Positions 1 to 8,561 of a DNA stretch of 64,000 bases are shown in pieces. How positions within the stretch are numbered: the first letter of the stretch is position 1; the number at the start of each line of letters is the position of its first letter. This DNA comes from Chitinophagaceae bacterium (GTDB taxonomy: Bacteria; Bacteroidota; Bacteroidia; Chitinophagales; Chitinophagaceae), in contig CANCAY010000004.1 in assembly GCA_947374225.1 (NCBI GenBank), forward strand, positions 1 to 64,000, written 5' to 3'. Below the pieces are notes generated by a model. The model did not search any database. It was not told the DNA's origin and was given only the letters and a program-made list of their open reading frames with translations. Both the position numbers and the translations under genes were made by a program.

Positions 1-72
1 AATTCTTTAAATAATAAACTATAATCTTTCGTAAAAGACTATTCGTCCATATAAAGTGACAATAATTTAAAC

Positions 73-96
73 TATGCACCAATGACATTGGTCATA
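73..96. repeat. Imperfect palindrome in the left-edge intergenic region
   Basis: The arms TATG..CCAATG and CATTGG..CATA pair around a single central A, giving a near-perfect 24-bp dyad. It lies just past the 3' end of the phosphopantetheinyl transferase gene. No T-run follows on either strand, so a terminator is not convincing. It could be an operator for a gene to the left of the window. Nothing else is visible in bases 1-126. Confidence 0.3.
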
Positions 97-126
97 TATT
101 TTAACGACTTAACTCATGGAATCGAA

Positions 127-753
127 TTATCTCATACTGGTAACGCAAACAAAATCTTCGTCGAAATAATAATTCAATTGCACTTTAAGCACTACTTCCT
201 TGTGCCTTATTAATGCTGGAACCACCCCTACTTCACCCTCTGCAAATCCTTCTATAATAAAATGCTCAGAAAAATCTATCCCATTTTGTTCATACATTTT
301 ATACATGGCTTCTTTGGCTGCCCAATAAAAAGCCAATTGTTTTAATTGTTTTTCTGGAGCCAGGGTATCCACTAATTCCTTTTCTGTTTTATGTAAAAAC
401 TTATGCGCCACTTTCGCAATTCTTTCATGAATGATCTCTATATCCATTCCTATTGGGTCTGTATCACTAACGGCAACCGCTGCATACCCTTTGCAATGAG
501 ACAATGAAAAATGAAAATCACCTCCAGGAATCCAAGGCTTACCATTCGGCGCAATTTCTATCTTATCTAATTCCATCTCCGGCATCATCATTTTTAATAG
601 CCATCTTGCCGCTAAATGTTGGATTTTTCGCTCCGGATTTTGGATATCTACCAACAATTCCATCTCTTCTTCAAAATAAGAAAGGGGCTCTTGGATGGCC
701 CAAATGGCAAAATGATTGGTCTCGTTAATATTTTGTTGATAAAAGAAAGGCAT
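127..753 (-). CDS. 4'-phosphopantetheinyl transferase superfamily protein
   Basis: Predicted to transfer the phosphopantetheine arm of CoA to a conserved serine of carrier proteins such as acyl carrier protein, in the cytoplasm. The 208-residue product carries the family's three signatures: FHFSLSH near residue 80, the metal-binding GMDIE (Asp104, Glu106), and WAAKEA around residue 144. The length fits the Sfp-like two-domain class rather than the ~120-residue AcpS class. I chose the ATG at 753. A longer reading frame starts at a GTG at 795, but that lies upstream of a TAnnTTTG promoter box at 784-791 and almost touches the divergent dcd gene. The carrier protein served cannot be told from the sequence. 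Confidence 0.85.
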   Translation of the reverse strand: MPFFYQQNINETNHFAIWAIQEPLSYFEEEMELLVDIQNPERKIQHLAARWLLKMMMPEMELDKIEIAPNGKPWIPGGDFHFSLSHCKGYAAVAVSDTDPIGMDIEIIHERIAKVAHKFLHKTEKELVDTLAPEKQLKQLAFYWAAKEAMYKMYEQNGIDFSEHFIIEGFAEGEVGVVPALIRHKEVVLKVQLNYYFDEDFVCVTSMR

Positions 754-783
754 AGAAAAAAGCTTTGAGTTAGATTGCAGCCA

Positions 784-791
784 CAAATTTA
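784..791 (-). promoter_or_regulatory. Bacteroidetes -7 box for the phosphopantetheinyl transferase gene
   Basis: On the minus strand this reads TAAATTTG, matching TAnnTTTG, 30 bases before the ATG at 753. It supports the shorter start. No clear -33 element is visible. Confidence 0.45.
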
Positions 792-807
792 ACACAAATC
801 CACAAAG

Positions 808-1344
808 ATGATTTTATCTGACAAAAGAATATTGGAAGAAATTGAAAAAGGTACAATTGTAATTACTCCATACGATCGTAAAGATTTAGGAAGTAATAGT
901 TATGACGTTCATTTAGGCAAATGGTTGGCTACATATGATAGCAGTATTCTAGACGCTAAACTGCATAACACAATTACCTATTTTGAAATTCCTGACGATG
1001 GTTTTGTGTTAGAACCAACTGGATTTTACTTAGGTGTTACAGAAGAGTATACTGAAACCCATGCCCATGTTCCTTTCTTAGAAGGCAAGTCTTCTACTGG
1101 GCGATTAGGCATTGACATACACGCAACAGCTGGAAAAGGTGATGTTGGATTTTGTGGTAATTGGACTTTAGAAATTTCAGTGAAACAACCCGTTCGTATT
1201 TATAAAGGCATGCCAATTGGACAACTAATCTACTTCCCTGTTGACGGCGAAATTGAAGTAAGCTATAACCAGAAGGCAAATGCAAAATACAGCGGTCAGC
1301 CAGACAAACCTATTGAGAGCATGATGTGGAAGAATAAGTTTTAA
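808..1344 (+). CDS. dcd: dCTP deaminase
   Basis: Deaminates dCTP to dUTP, feeding dTMP synthesis; a homotrimeric cytoplasmic enzyme. The 178-residue product has the usual family length. It contains the active-site block EGKSSTGRLG (residues 92-101, with the conserved Ser and Arg) and, further on, NWTLE with the catalytic Glu122. The intervening HATAGKGDVGFCG segment lines the nucleotide site. HxTAG is shared with bifunctional DCD/DUT enzymes, so dUTPase activity as well cannot be excluded. The gene is divergent from the phosphopantetheinyl transferase gene (54-bp gap) and converges on the DUF3810 gene. ATG start. Confidence 0.93.
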   Translation: MILSDKRILEEIEKGTIVITPYDRKDLGSNSYDVHLGKWLATYDSSILDAKLHNTITYFEIPDDGFVLEPTGFYLGVTEEYTETHAHVPFLEGKSSTGRLGIDIHATAGKGDVGFCGNWTLEISVKQPVRIYKGMPIGQLIYFPVDGEIEVSYNQKANAKYSGQPDKPIESMMWKNKF

Positions 1345-1379
1345 ATTAATCCTTCCTTTTTAAAATTTCGTTTTAATTT

Positions 1380-2540
1380 TCAATTTCTGGGCAACCTTCT
1401 ATAGGCCAATGCCCATAATAGAACGTCATTATAACTGTCTATCCCATTAGCCTGTTTATTCCATCGTAGAAACTGATCATACATTTTTTCAGATCCTGGA
1501 AGTCTTTCAGCTTCCCTATTAAGAAAGAATGCCCTGATTTGCTGCCTGTCTTTAAGTACTAAAGGCGACAACAAGCTTTTATTTCTTTCTACAACCTGCT
1601 TCCATTTTTTAAAGTTGCCTGTTTTTGCCAATAACATTAGTTGAGCTTGCTGACTATAACTAAATAGCTGCAACTGCATGGCATATTTAAATAGTGGGTC
1701 CTTAGATTCCGACGCTATCACAAAAGCTATAAAATTAGCTTCTGTCTCTGAAGCATAACCTAATTGATGCGCAATTTCATGACAAACTGTAAATGGTTGA
1801 ACTAAAATAGGAAGTTCGGGACGTATAATTGCTTCCCCAGTAATTGGTTGATAAAATGCCAGATACCCAAAATAGTCACCCCATTTAGGAAAAAGTGCTG
1901 TTTTCAAATTTGGGTGCGAATAGTCCAAAAATGGATGCACTCTAGAAATGCTTTGATATTCCAAAATAGAACGCTCAAAAATGGATTTTAAACTAATTTT
2001 TGAAAAATTACTGTCAAGTTCCACTTGAGCGCTCTCAAGACTATCAATTAATTTAGTTCTTGTATTATTTAATTCTGTTATAAGATCCAGCGACAATTGG
2101 TCCATTTCCTGCTCAGTATAGCTACTTGCTACCTGTATATTGAACTGACTAGCAGGATTAGTCTGCTGATAGTTCAGCCCCCATATAAGCTGAAAAACAA
2201 CATAAACCTGAACTAGCCAAAAGATAAAATTTTTAAATAATGGCTTCCAAAAATCATTAAAACTATTTGTTATTTTAATTGAATTAAAATATAATAAACA
2301 TTTGATTATCAAATATATAAGCAATATTATATAAACTAATTCTCCAATTGCCATTGGGATTAAATTGCTTATCACTCTCATACCCAATGACATGCTTTGG
2401 AATAAACCATGGGTGTAAAAACGACCAATACATCCCGGGAAAAAACCAGCAATAAAAAGGGCTAGCGCAATGGTTCCCCATATAAGCCAGTGCTTAGTTT
2501 TGACTGCGCTTGGAATACTATTTTTAGACCTTTTGTACAT
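1380..2540 (-). CDS. DUF3810 family membrane zinc-peptidase-like protein
   Basis: A 386-residue protein with a basic N-terminus and about three membrane-spanning segments in the first ~130 residues (WLIWGTIALALFIAGFF, a second near IGELVYIILLIYLI, a third near FIFWLVQVYVVF), followed by a large soluble domain. That domain contains HEIAH with a downstream ETEANF glutamate, the layout of a gluzincin-type zinc metallopeptidase. DUF3810 is a Bacteroidetes family with no firmly assigned substrate. It is probably a membrane-anchored peptidase; this is inferred from the motif only. It is divergent from yceD across an 84-bp promoter region. Confidence 0.8.
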   Translation of the reverse strand: MYKRSKNSIPSAVKTKHWLIWGTIALALFIAGFFPGCIGRFYTHGLFQSMSLGMRVISNLIPMAIGELVYIILLIYLIIKCLLYFNSIKITNSFNDFWKPLFKNFIFWLVQVYVVFQLIWGLNYQQTNPASQFNIQVASSYTEQEMDQLSLDLITELNNTRTKLIDSLESAQVELDSNFSKISLKSIFERSILEYQSISRVHPFLDYSHPNLKTALFPKWGDYFGYLAFYQPITGEAIIRPELPILVQPFTVCHEIAHQLGYASETEANFIAFVIASESKDPLFKYAMQLQLFSYSQQAQLMLLAKTGNFKKWKQVVERNKSLLSPLVLKDRQQIRAFFLNREAERLPGSEKMYDQFLRWNKQANGIDSYNDVLLWALAYRRLPRN

Positions 2541-2573
2541 GAAATTATTTATACCGTTAAAATTAGGATAAAC

Positions 2574-2604
2574 TTTGTCTTTTCATTGTATTTTAGTAAC
2601 TTTG
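2574..2604 (+). promoter_or_regulatory. Promoter of the yceD-rpmF-plsX operon
   Basis: TTTG at 2574-2577 and TAACTTTG at 2597-2604 match the Bacteroidetes -33 (TTTG) and -7 (TAnnTTTG) elements with a 19-base spacer. This is one of the two best complete promoters seen in the window. Transcription would start about 13 bases before the yceD ATG at 2625. Confidence 0.6.
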
Positions 2605-2624
2605 CCGTCCCTTAAAGTACGGAT

Positions 2625-3209
2625 ATGGGCCAAAATAGAACTTTTGAAATACCATTCGTGGGTCTAACCCATGGATTACATGAGTTCAATTACCGTATTG
2701 AGGACAAGTTCTTTGTGGATTTTGGAGCTCAGGAATTTAGTAATTGCGATACAAACATTAAGCTTGTTTTGGATAAGCATCAGGGTTTTATGCAATTGCA
2801 ATTCGATGTTGACGGAACCATTGAAACCATTTGCGATCGTTGTGGAAATCCACTTACGGTTCAATTATGGGACGAGTTTAAACTAGTTGTTAAGCTTGTT
2901 GATGATCCTGATACCATGAATAGCCAAGAAGAAGACCCGGATATTTACTACATTGATCGCAATGAAAGTCATTTGTCAGTCGCCTCTTGGATATATGAAT
3001 TCATAATTCTGAGTATCCCTTTACAACATGTTTGTAAAGAAAATGAAAAAGGTGAATCAACTTGTGATCAGAAATCATTGGAAGCACTTTCAAAATTGAA
3101 AGGCGCCCCACTTGATGTAAATGACAAGAATATTTGGAAAGGACTGGATCAGTTCAAAGAATTTGAAGAAGAAGAAGACGCGAACGCGTCTGATAATGAA
3201 GTAGATTAA
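2625..3209 (+). CDS. yceD: DUF177 / YceD family protein
   Basis: A 194-residue protein of the YceD family, which lies directly upstream of rpmF in very many bacteria and is linked to 23S rRNA or ribosome maturation; the exact biochemical role is not settled. The central CDRCGNPL motif (CxxC) is characteristic. The C-terminus is strongly acidic (a Glu/Asp run over the last ~20 residues). It is the first gene of yceD-rpmF-plsX, with a strong -33/-7 promoter just upstream. ATG start. Confidence 0.88.
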   Translation: MGQNRTFEIPFVGLTHGLHEFNYRIEDKFFVDFGAQEFSNCDTNIKLVLDKHQGFMQLQFDVDGTIETICDRCGNPLTVQLWDEFKLVVKLVDDPDTMNSQEEDPDIYYIDRNESHLSVASWIYEFIILSIPLQHVCKENEKGESTCDQKSLEALSKLKGAPLDVNDKNIWKGLDQFKEFEEEEDANASDNEVD

Positions 3210-3260
3210 AAAAGGTTGATTAGAAAATAAAATATAAAGTAAAAATTTAAAACATAAGAG

Positions 3261-3455
3261 ATGCCTAATCCTAAACGCAGACACTCACAACAACGTAGTG
3301 CAAAAAGAAGAACTCACTATGTAGCACAAGAAGTTACATTGAGCAAAGATGGTACAACAGGAGAAATCCACGTACGTCACCGTGCTCATGTACAAGAAGG
3401 AAAATTGTTCTACAAAGGAAAATTAGTATCTGAAAAAGCGCCTTTAAAAGCCTAA
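3261..3455 (+). CDS. rpmF: 50S ribosomal protein L32
   Basis: A 64-residue basic protein starting MPNPKRRHSQQRSAKRRTHY, the standard bL32 N-terminus. It is a structural protein of the large ribosomal subunit. The cysteine zinc-ribbon found in some bL32 proteins is absent, so this is the zinc-free form. It lies between yceD and plsX, 12 bases before plsX, as in the widespread ribosome/phospholipid gene cluster. Confidence 0.97.
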   Translation: MPNPKRRHSQQRSAKRRTHYVAQEVTLSKDGTTGEIHVRHRAHVQEGKLFYKGKLVSEKAPLKA

Positions 3456-3467
3456 TTCAAACTTAGA

Positions 3468-4409
3468 ATGAATATCGGAATAGATATGATGGGTGGTGAT
3501 TTTGCACCGCTGGAAGCCGTAAAAGGAGTTCAACAATATCTTTCTAATTCTGAGAATAACATATTCTGCATTGGTGAAGAAACCCAGTTGAATGAATTAT
3601 TTCAACAACATGGGATCTCTTCACCATTTTTGCATGTAGTACATGCATCAGAAGTTATCGGTTATCACGAACACCCTACCAAAGCTTTAAAAGAAAAACC
3701 TAATTCGTCAATAGCGATTGGATTTGGATTATTAGCTGCAGGGAAAATTGATGCTTTTCTAAGTGCTGGTAATACTGGCGCCATGCTAGTAGGTGCTATG
3801 TTTAGTATCAGACCAATTAAAGGAGTGTTGAGACCTACTATTGCCACTTTACTTCCAAAGTTAAATGGTAAGACAGGATTATTGGTTGACGTTGGTTTAA
3901 ATGCAGACTGCAAAGCTGAACAGTTAAATCAGTTTGGTATTTTAGGTAATCTTTATGCTAAGCATATCTTAAACATTGAAGCACCTACTGTAGGTTTATT
4001 AAATGTTGGAGAAGAAGAAGGTAAAGGAAATATTTTAGCGCAAGCCACCTACCCTTTACTTAAAGCAAATACTGCAATTGAATTTATTGGTAATGTAGAA
4101 GGAAGAGATCTTTTCAATGACAAAGCAGACGTTATAGTTTGTGATGGCTTCACTGGAAATATCATTCTTAAAACTGCAGAAGCAATGTATGAAGCTGCGG
4201 CGCATCAAAACCTAGGAAATGATTCCTTCTTTGGACGTTTCCATTTTGAAAACTATGGCGGTACTCCAGTCCTTGGTGTAAATAAGCCAGTAATTATTGG
4301 TCATGGAATTAGTAATGCAAAAGCATTTAAAAACATGATCGCATTAGCAGAAAAAATGATAGAAACTAAATTCTGCGACATCATTACAAGCAATTTCGAG
4401 AACTTATAG
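3468..4409 (+). CDS. plsX: Phosphate acyltransferase PlsX
   Basis: Converts acyl-ACP and phosphate to acyl-phosphate, the donor PlsY uses in the first step of phospholipid synthesis; a peripheral membrane enzyme. The 313-residue protein begins MNIGIDMMGGDFAP, the typical PlsX opening, and has GNTGAMLVGA in the middle and CDGFTGNIILKTAEA toward the C-terminus, both conserved blocks. Length is close to the family norm of ~310-350. It is the last gene of the yceD-rpmF-plsX operon. ATG start. Confidence 0.95.
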   Translation: MNIGIDMMGGDFAPLEAVKGVQQYLSNSENNIFCIGEETQLNELFQQHGISSPFLHVVHASEVIGYHEHPTKALKEKPNSSIAIGFGLLAAGKIDAFLSAGNTGAMLVGAMFSIRPIKGVLRPTIATLLPKLNGKTGLLVDVGLNADCKAEQLNQFGILGNLYAKHILNIEAPTVGLLNVGEEEGKGNILAQATYPLLKANTAIEFIGNVEGRDLFNDKADVIVCDGFTGNIILKTAEAMYEAAAHQNLGNDSFFGRFHFENYGGTPVLGVNKPVIIGHGISNAKAFKNMIALAEKMIETKFCDIITSNFENL

Positions 4410-4479
4410 TATTTTACTAACATTCCTTAGCATTCTAGAATTTTAAGTTAATTTCACATTGAAACTAACAAGCAAACTT

Positions 4480-5454
4480 ATGTGGTTAAATAATATTTTA
4501 GAAACAATTGGGAATACCCCACTTATTCGACTAAACAAAATCACATCTGATATTCCAGCTACTATATTAGCAAAAGTGGACTATTTTAACCCAGGCAATT
4601 CCATTAAAGATAGAATGGCATTAAAGATGGTGGAAGTTGCAGAAGCTGAAGGAAAATTAAAACCAGGTGGAACCATTATTGAATGTACTAGTGGAAACAC
4701 TGGTATGGGCTTAGCTTTGGCTGCAGTTGTGAAAGGTTATAAATGTATTTTTACTACTACCGACAAACAAAGTAAAGAAAAAATGGATATCCTTAGAGCC
4801 GTTGGTGCTGAAGTGATAGTTTGTCCTACCAATGTTGCACCCGAAGATCCTGCTAGTTATTATTCTGTTGCTCGAAAATTAGCAGCAGAAATTCCAAACT
4901 CTTATTTCTTTAATCAATATGATAATTTAGCAAATCGTCAAGCCCATTACGAGAGTACGGGTCCTGAAATTTGGAAACAAACTGAGGGGAAAATTACGCA
5001 TTTAATATGTACTGCAGGAACTGGCGGAACCATCACAGGAACCGCAAAATATTTAAAAGAACAAAATCCGGATATTCAGATTTGGGCAGTAGATCCTATA
5101 GGTTCTTTATTGACCCATTATTTTGAAACAGGCAAAGTGGATATGGACTATGTACAACCCTATGTTGCTGAAGGTTTTGGCGAGGATTTTGTACCTGCTA
5201 ATTATGACATGACTGTCATTGACCATTTTGTACAAGTATCAGATAAAGACGGAGCTGTTATGACCAGAAAACTGGCTAAAGAAGAAGGCCTTTTTTGTGG
5301 TTATAGCGCAGGTGCATGTATTCAAGGTTTAATGCAGTTAAAAGACCGTTTAAAGCCTACAGATGTTGTGGTTTGTATATTCCACGACCACGGTAGTAGA
5401 TATATAGCAAAAGTATATAATGACGACTGGATGAAATCCAAGGGATTTATGTAA
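4480..5454 (+). CDS. Cysteine synthase / cystathionine beta-synthase family PLP enzyme
   Basis: A fold-type II PLP enzyme of 324 residues. PLP would bind the lysine of NPGNSIKDRMA (Lys43). The substrate loop TSGNTGMGLA, the phosphate cup GTGGTITGT and the late FCGYSAGA are all present. Such enzymes make cysteine from O-acetylserine and sulfide, or cystathionine from serine and homocysteine. There are no C-terminal CBS domains. The sequence alone does not separate the two activities, so no gene symbol is given. I chose ATG 4480 over a TTG 21 bases upstream because the fold begins NNILETIGNTPLIRL right after it. Confidence 0.88.
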   Translation: MWLNNILETIGNTPLIRLNKITSDIPATILAKVDYFNPGNSIKDRMALKMVEVAEAEGKLKPGGTIIECTSGNTGMGLALAAVVKGYKCIFTTTDKQSKEKMDILRAVGAEVIVCPTNVAPEDPASYYSVARKLAAEIPNSYFFNQYDNLANRQAHYESTGPEIWKQTEGKITHLICTAGTGGTITGTAKYLKEQNPDIQIWAVDPIGSLLTHYFETGKVDMDYVQPYVAEGFGEDFVPANYDMTVIDHFVQVSDKDGAVMTRKLAKEEGLFCGYSAGACIQGLMQLKDRLKPTDVVVCIFHDHGSRYIAKVYNDDWMKSKGFM

Positions 5455-5482
5455 ACCCCTCATGCTAACGGCCATTTGGTTC

Positions 5483-5498
5483 TAAATTTGTATATTTG
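5483..5498 (+). promoter_or_regulatory. Two adjoining -7 boxes upstream of fbaA
   Basis: TAAATTTG (5483-5490) is followed directly by TATATTTG (5491-5498); both fit TAnnTTTG. The second ends 18 bases before the fbaA ATG. The tandem boxes could give two closely spaced transcription starts. Confidence 0.5.
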
Positions 5499-5516
5499 TC
5501 ACTCAAATAATAAACT

Positions 5517-6584
5517 ATGAGCAAGTACAGAGCAGGTGTTTTATTCGGCAAAGAATTGGAAACATTGTATAACGACGCAAAAGCAAACAATTTTGCAATT
5601 CCAGCAGTAAATACAACTGGAACAGATACTATTAATGCAGCTATTGAAACAGCTGCAAAAGTGAACTCTCCTATCATAATTCAATTTTCAAATGGTGGTG
5701 CTCAATTTATCGCAGGTAAGGGTATGCCAAATGACAATTTGCAAGCAAATATTCAAGGTGCTATTGCAGGTGCATTACATGTGCACCAAGTAGCTAAATT
5801 TTATGGCGTTCCTGTTATTTTACATACAGACCACGCTTCTAAAAAATGGTTACCATGGATCAGCGCTTTGATTGACGAAAGTGAAAAATATCACAAATTA
5901 CATGGTCAACCTTTATTCAGTTCACATATGTTGGACTTGTCTGAGGAACCAATTGAAGAGAATATCCAAACATCAGTTGAATTTTTCAAACGCATGGCTC
6001 CATTAGGAATGGGTATTGAAATTGAATTAGGTGTTACAGGTGGTGAGGAAGATGGTGTTGATAATAGTGGAGTTGAAAACGACAAATTATATACACAACC
6101 AGAGCACGTTGCTTACGCTTATACTGAATTAGGTAAAGTAGGTAATTTATTTACAGTAGCTGCTGCATTTGGTAATGTACATGGTGTGTATAGCCCAGGT
6201 AATGTGGAATTAAAACCTGAAATTTTACACAATAGCCAATTACATATTGAGAAAACAATGGGTACTGCTCCAAAGCCAGTATACTTTGTATTCCATGGTG
6301 GTTCTGGTTCTCCTCAAAATCAAATCAGAGAAGCAATTGGATACGGTGCTATCAAAATGAACTTAGATACCGATTTACAATGGGCATTCTGGGAAGGTGT
6401 TTTAGGATACTACAAAAAGAATGAAGCTTATTTACAGACTCAATTAGGAAATCCTGAAGGAGCTGAAAAGCCAAATAAGAAATATTACGATCCAAGAGTT
6501 TGGTTGAGAAAAGGTGAAGAGTCATTTATTAAAAGATTAGAACAATCTTTCGAAGACTTAAACTGTATCAACAAAAACGCTTAA
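5517..6584 (+). CDS. fbaA: Class II fructose-bisphosphate aldolase
   Basis: Zinc-dependent reversible cleavage of fructose-1,6-bisphosphate to glyceraldehyde-3-phosphate and dihydroxyacetone phosphate, in glycolysis and gluconeogenesis. The 355-residue length is that of type IIA enzymes. Visible motifs are LHTDHASKK with catalytic Asp105 and zinc-ligand His106, IELGVTGGEEDGVDN, HGGSGSP with another zinc ligand, and KMNLDTDLQWA binding the substrate phosphate. The gene stands alone between its own tandem -7 boxes and a strong terminator. ATG start. Confidence 0.96.
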   Translation: MSKYRAGVLFGKELETLYNDAKANNFAIPAVNTTGTDTINAAIETAAKVNSPIIIQFSNGGAQFIAGKGMPNDNLQANIQGAIAGALHVHQVAKFYGVPVILHTDHASKKWLPWISALIDESEKYHKLHGQPLFSSHMLDLSEEPIEENIQTSVEFFKRMAPLGMGIEIELGVTGGEEDGVDNSGVENDKLYTQPEHVAYAYTELGKVGNLFTVAAAFGNVHGVYSPGNVELKPEILHNSQLHIEKTMGTAPKPVYFVFHGGSGSPQNQIREAIGYGAIKMNLDTDLQWAFWEGVLGYYKKNEAYLQTQLGNPEGAEKPNKKYYDPRVWLRKGEESFIKRLEQSFEDLNCINKNA

Positions 6585-6594
6585 TAAAAATTTT

Positions 6595-6634
6595 AAACAG
6601 CCGCCTCATTGAAAAATGGGTGGCTGTTTAATTT
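6595..6634 (+). terminator. Rho-independent terminator after fbaA
   Basis: AAACAGCCGCC (6595-6605) pairs with GGTGGCTGTTT (6619-6629) with one G-T wobble around a 13-base loop. An AT-rich run follows. Confidence 0.75.
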
Positions 6635-6682
6635 ATATAAGTTCATAGAGATTAAAACGATTGCTCACTTAAATGTAACGCT

Positions 6683-7600
6683 ATGCGAAACAGAGAAGAA
6701 GATATTGAAGTGAATTTAACTGGAGAAGAAACACCAGCTTCAGAAGCTAGTAAGTCTAGATGGTTCAAAAGAATCAGAAAGGGAATCACTACTTCTACTG
6801 CAGACAAAAAAGAAACACCAGAAGGACTTTGGACAAAATGTCCTACTTGTAATCATATAGGCACTAGTGCAGAATTAAGAGAACACTTATTTATATGTAC
6901 TAGTTGTAACTATCATCACCGTATTGGTAGTGATGAATATTTTGATATTCTATTTGATGACCAAGACTACAATGTACTATTTGATAATATTGTAAGTAAG
7001 GATGCTTTAAATTTTACCGACCTTAAGAATTATCAAAAACGTTTAGACGAAATTCATTCTAAAACCGACTTGAAAGATTCAATGCGTGTGGGTGTAGGTA
7101 AAATGAATGGAGAACCTTATGTGGTAGCCTGTATGGACTTTGAATTTATTGGAGGTTCATTAGGAAGTGTAATGGGTGAAAAATTTAGTCGTGCAGTAGA
7201 CTATTGTATAGAACACCATTTACCATTTTTAGTAATTAGTAAAAGTGGTGGTGCACGTATGATGGAAAGTGCTTTTAGCTTAATGCAATTAGCAAAAACT
7301 AGCGGTAAACTATCACAGTTAAGCGATGCTAAACTACCCTTCATTTCATTATTAACCGACCCAACATTTGGAGGAATCTCGGCTAGCTTTGGAATGTTAG
7401 GTGATATTAATATAGCAGAACCTGGAGCTTTAATAGGCTTTGCAGGTCCTAGAGTTATTAAAGAAACTATCAAAAGAGACTTACCTCCTGGATTTCAACG
7501 AAGTGAATTTTTATTAGAGCATGGATTCTTAGATTTTATAGTAGATCGTAAAGATTTGAAGAATAAATTGGCAGAAGTAGCGTTCTTATTTAGAAGCTAA
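6683..7600 (+). CDS. accD: Acetyl-CoA carboxylase carboxyltransferase subunit beta
   Basis: Beta subunit of the carboxyltransferase that moves CO2 from biotin-BCCP to acetyl-CoA, giving malonyl-CoA for fatty acid synthesis. The 305-residue protein has the N-terminal zinc ribbon (CPTC at 53-56 and CTSC at 72-75) followed by the crotonase-like domain, including SGGARMMES and the glycine-rich [19 protein letters not shown] segment (split by its Thr/Ser). The first ~48 residues form a charged extension. It is seven bases upstream of smpB and probably cotranscribed with it. The alpha subunit is not in the window. Confidence 0.95.
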   Translation: MRNREEDIEVNLTGEETPASEASKSRWFKRIRKGITTSTADKKETPEGLWTKCPTCNHIGTSAELREHLFICTSCNYHHRIGSDEYFDILFDDQDYNVLFDNIVSKDALNFTDLKNYQKRLDEIHSKTDLKDSMRVGVGKMNGEPYVVACMDFEFIGGSLGSVMGEKFSRAVDYCIEHHLPFLVISKSGGARMMESAFSLMQLAKTSGKLSQLSDAKLPFISLLTDPTFGGISASFGMLGDINIAEPGALIGFAGPRVIKETIKRDLPPGFQRSEFLLEHGFLDFIVDRKDLKNKLAEVAFLFRS

Positions 7601-7606
7601 GTCAAC

Positions 7607-8068
7607 ATGGCAAAGAAACCGTTACCAGCAAAAGAACTTAATAATAGGCAAGCCTATTTCAACTACGCTATAGAGGATAAATATGTGGCTGGCCTTGTAT
7701 TGCTTGGAACCGAAGTAAAGTCTATTAGAGAAGGTAAAGTAAGTTTCAATGACTCATTCTGTTTTTTTGACAGAGGTGAATTATGGGTACGTAGTCTTTA
7801 TATAAACGCCTACTCGCATGGCTCAGCCAATAATCATATTGAAGTACATGACCGTAAATTATTATTAGAAAAAAGAGAGCTAAAGAAAATTGAAGGAAAA
7901 GTAAAAGAAAAAGGATTCACTATAGTTCCATTAAGAATTTTCTTTAACGAAAAACATTACGCCAAACTAGAAATTGGGATTGGTAAAGGAAAGAAGGAAT
8001 TTGACAAACGCGAGACCATCAAGAATAGAGATATCGATAAAGATATCAAGCGTTATTTAGCGAAGTAA
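7607..8068 (+). CDS. smpB: SsrA-binding protein
   Basis: Binds tmRNA and delivers it to stalled ribosomes for trans-translation. The 153-residue length is typical. Conserved blocks are GLVLLGTEVKSIREGKVSFNDSF-like in the first third (LGTEVKS) and the basic C-terminal tail ending KNRDIDKDIKRYLAK, preceded by KGKKEFDKRETIK. It follows accD by six bases. The tmRNA gene is not in the window. Confidence 0.95.
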   Translation: MAKKPLPAKELNNRQAYFNYAIEDKYVAGLVLLGTEVKSIREGKVSFNDSFCFFDRGELWVRSLYINAYSHGSANNHIEVHDRKLLLEKRELKKIEGKVKEKGFTIVPLRIFFNEKHYAKLEIGIGKGKKEFDKRETIKNRDIDKDIKRYLAK

Positions 8069-8141
8069 ATATAGGATTTGTCAAATAAAATTTCATGGAG
8101 GAACTCCTTCTGATAATATCAATTCATAGAATGGTTAATTA

Positions 8142-8558
8142 TTAATCGTACTTCCCTGTATTTTCTTTTTTGTATTCTAACTGTTCCGCTAGCGCTGAAG
8201 GATCAGGACTATTTGTTGTTGCATAAGCTATACCTAGCAAGACTATAAAAATTCCACCTGCAAATAAAAGTTCATTGGTTTGCCACCAATAACCCCAGGC
8301 TTGATTCAGTTTTGCATGCTGTGGTTGACTTAATTCATAAATAACTTCTACCCTTTGCCCAATCTTATTTTTAAATTTAACTGGGTCTAGTGCAACTTGA
8401 TACGTCTTTCCATCTTCCACAAAATTTGCAATAATCTCCTCTCCTTTTAGTTCGACTAATGCGGGAGTTGTTTCACTATCAAAATAGTCTGGGCTTCTAC
8501 TAAAAGGCAGGTACACAAAAAACAAGACTAGAAATAATATGACAGACGATTTGATCAA
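8142..8558 (-). CDS. Small two-TM protein, DUF3592-like
   Basis: A 138-residue protein with an N-terminal hydrophobic segment (IKSSVILFLVLFFVYLPF), a soluble stretch of about 75 residues and a second membrane segment (LFAGGIFIVLLGIAYAT). The middle resembles DUF3592, with a conserved-looking DGKTYQVALDPVKFKNKIGQ stretch, but this is a weak recognition. It begins four bases after the smc stop on the same strand, so it is probably cotranscribed with smc. Function unknown. The cytoplasmic tail is short and charged. Confidence 0.65.
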   Translation of the reverse strand: MIKSSVILFLVLFFVYLPFSRSPDYFDSETTPALVELKGEEIIANFVEDGKTYQVALDPVKFKNKIGQRVEVIYELSQPQHAKLNQAWGYWWQTNELLFAGGIFIVLLGIAYATTNSPDPSALAEQLEYKKENTGKYD

Positions 8559-8561
8559 GCT

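Noticed and set aside
754..795. GTG-started 5' extension of the phosphopantetheinyl transferase gene
   Set aside because: It runs across the TAnnTTTG box at 784-791 and nearly to the dcd start; the ATG at 753 explains the domain fully.
8069..8141. Terminator after smpB
   Set aside because: GGAG-GAA-CTCC is too short and has no T-run, so it was not listed as a feature.
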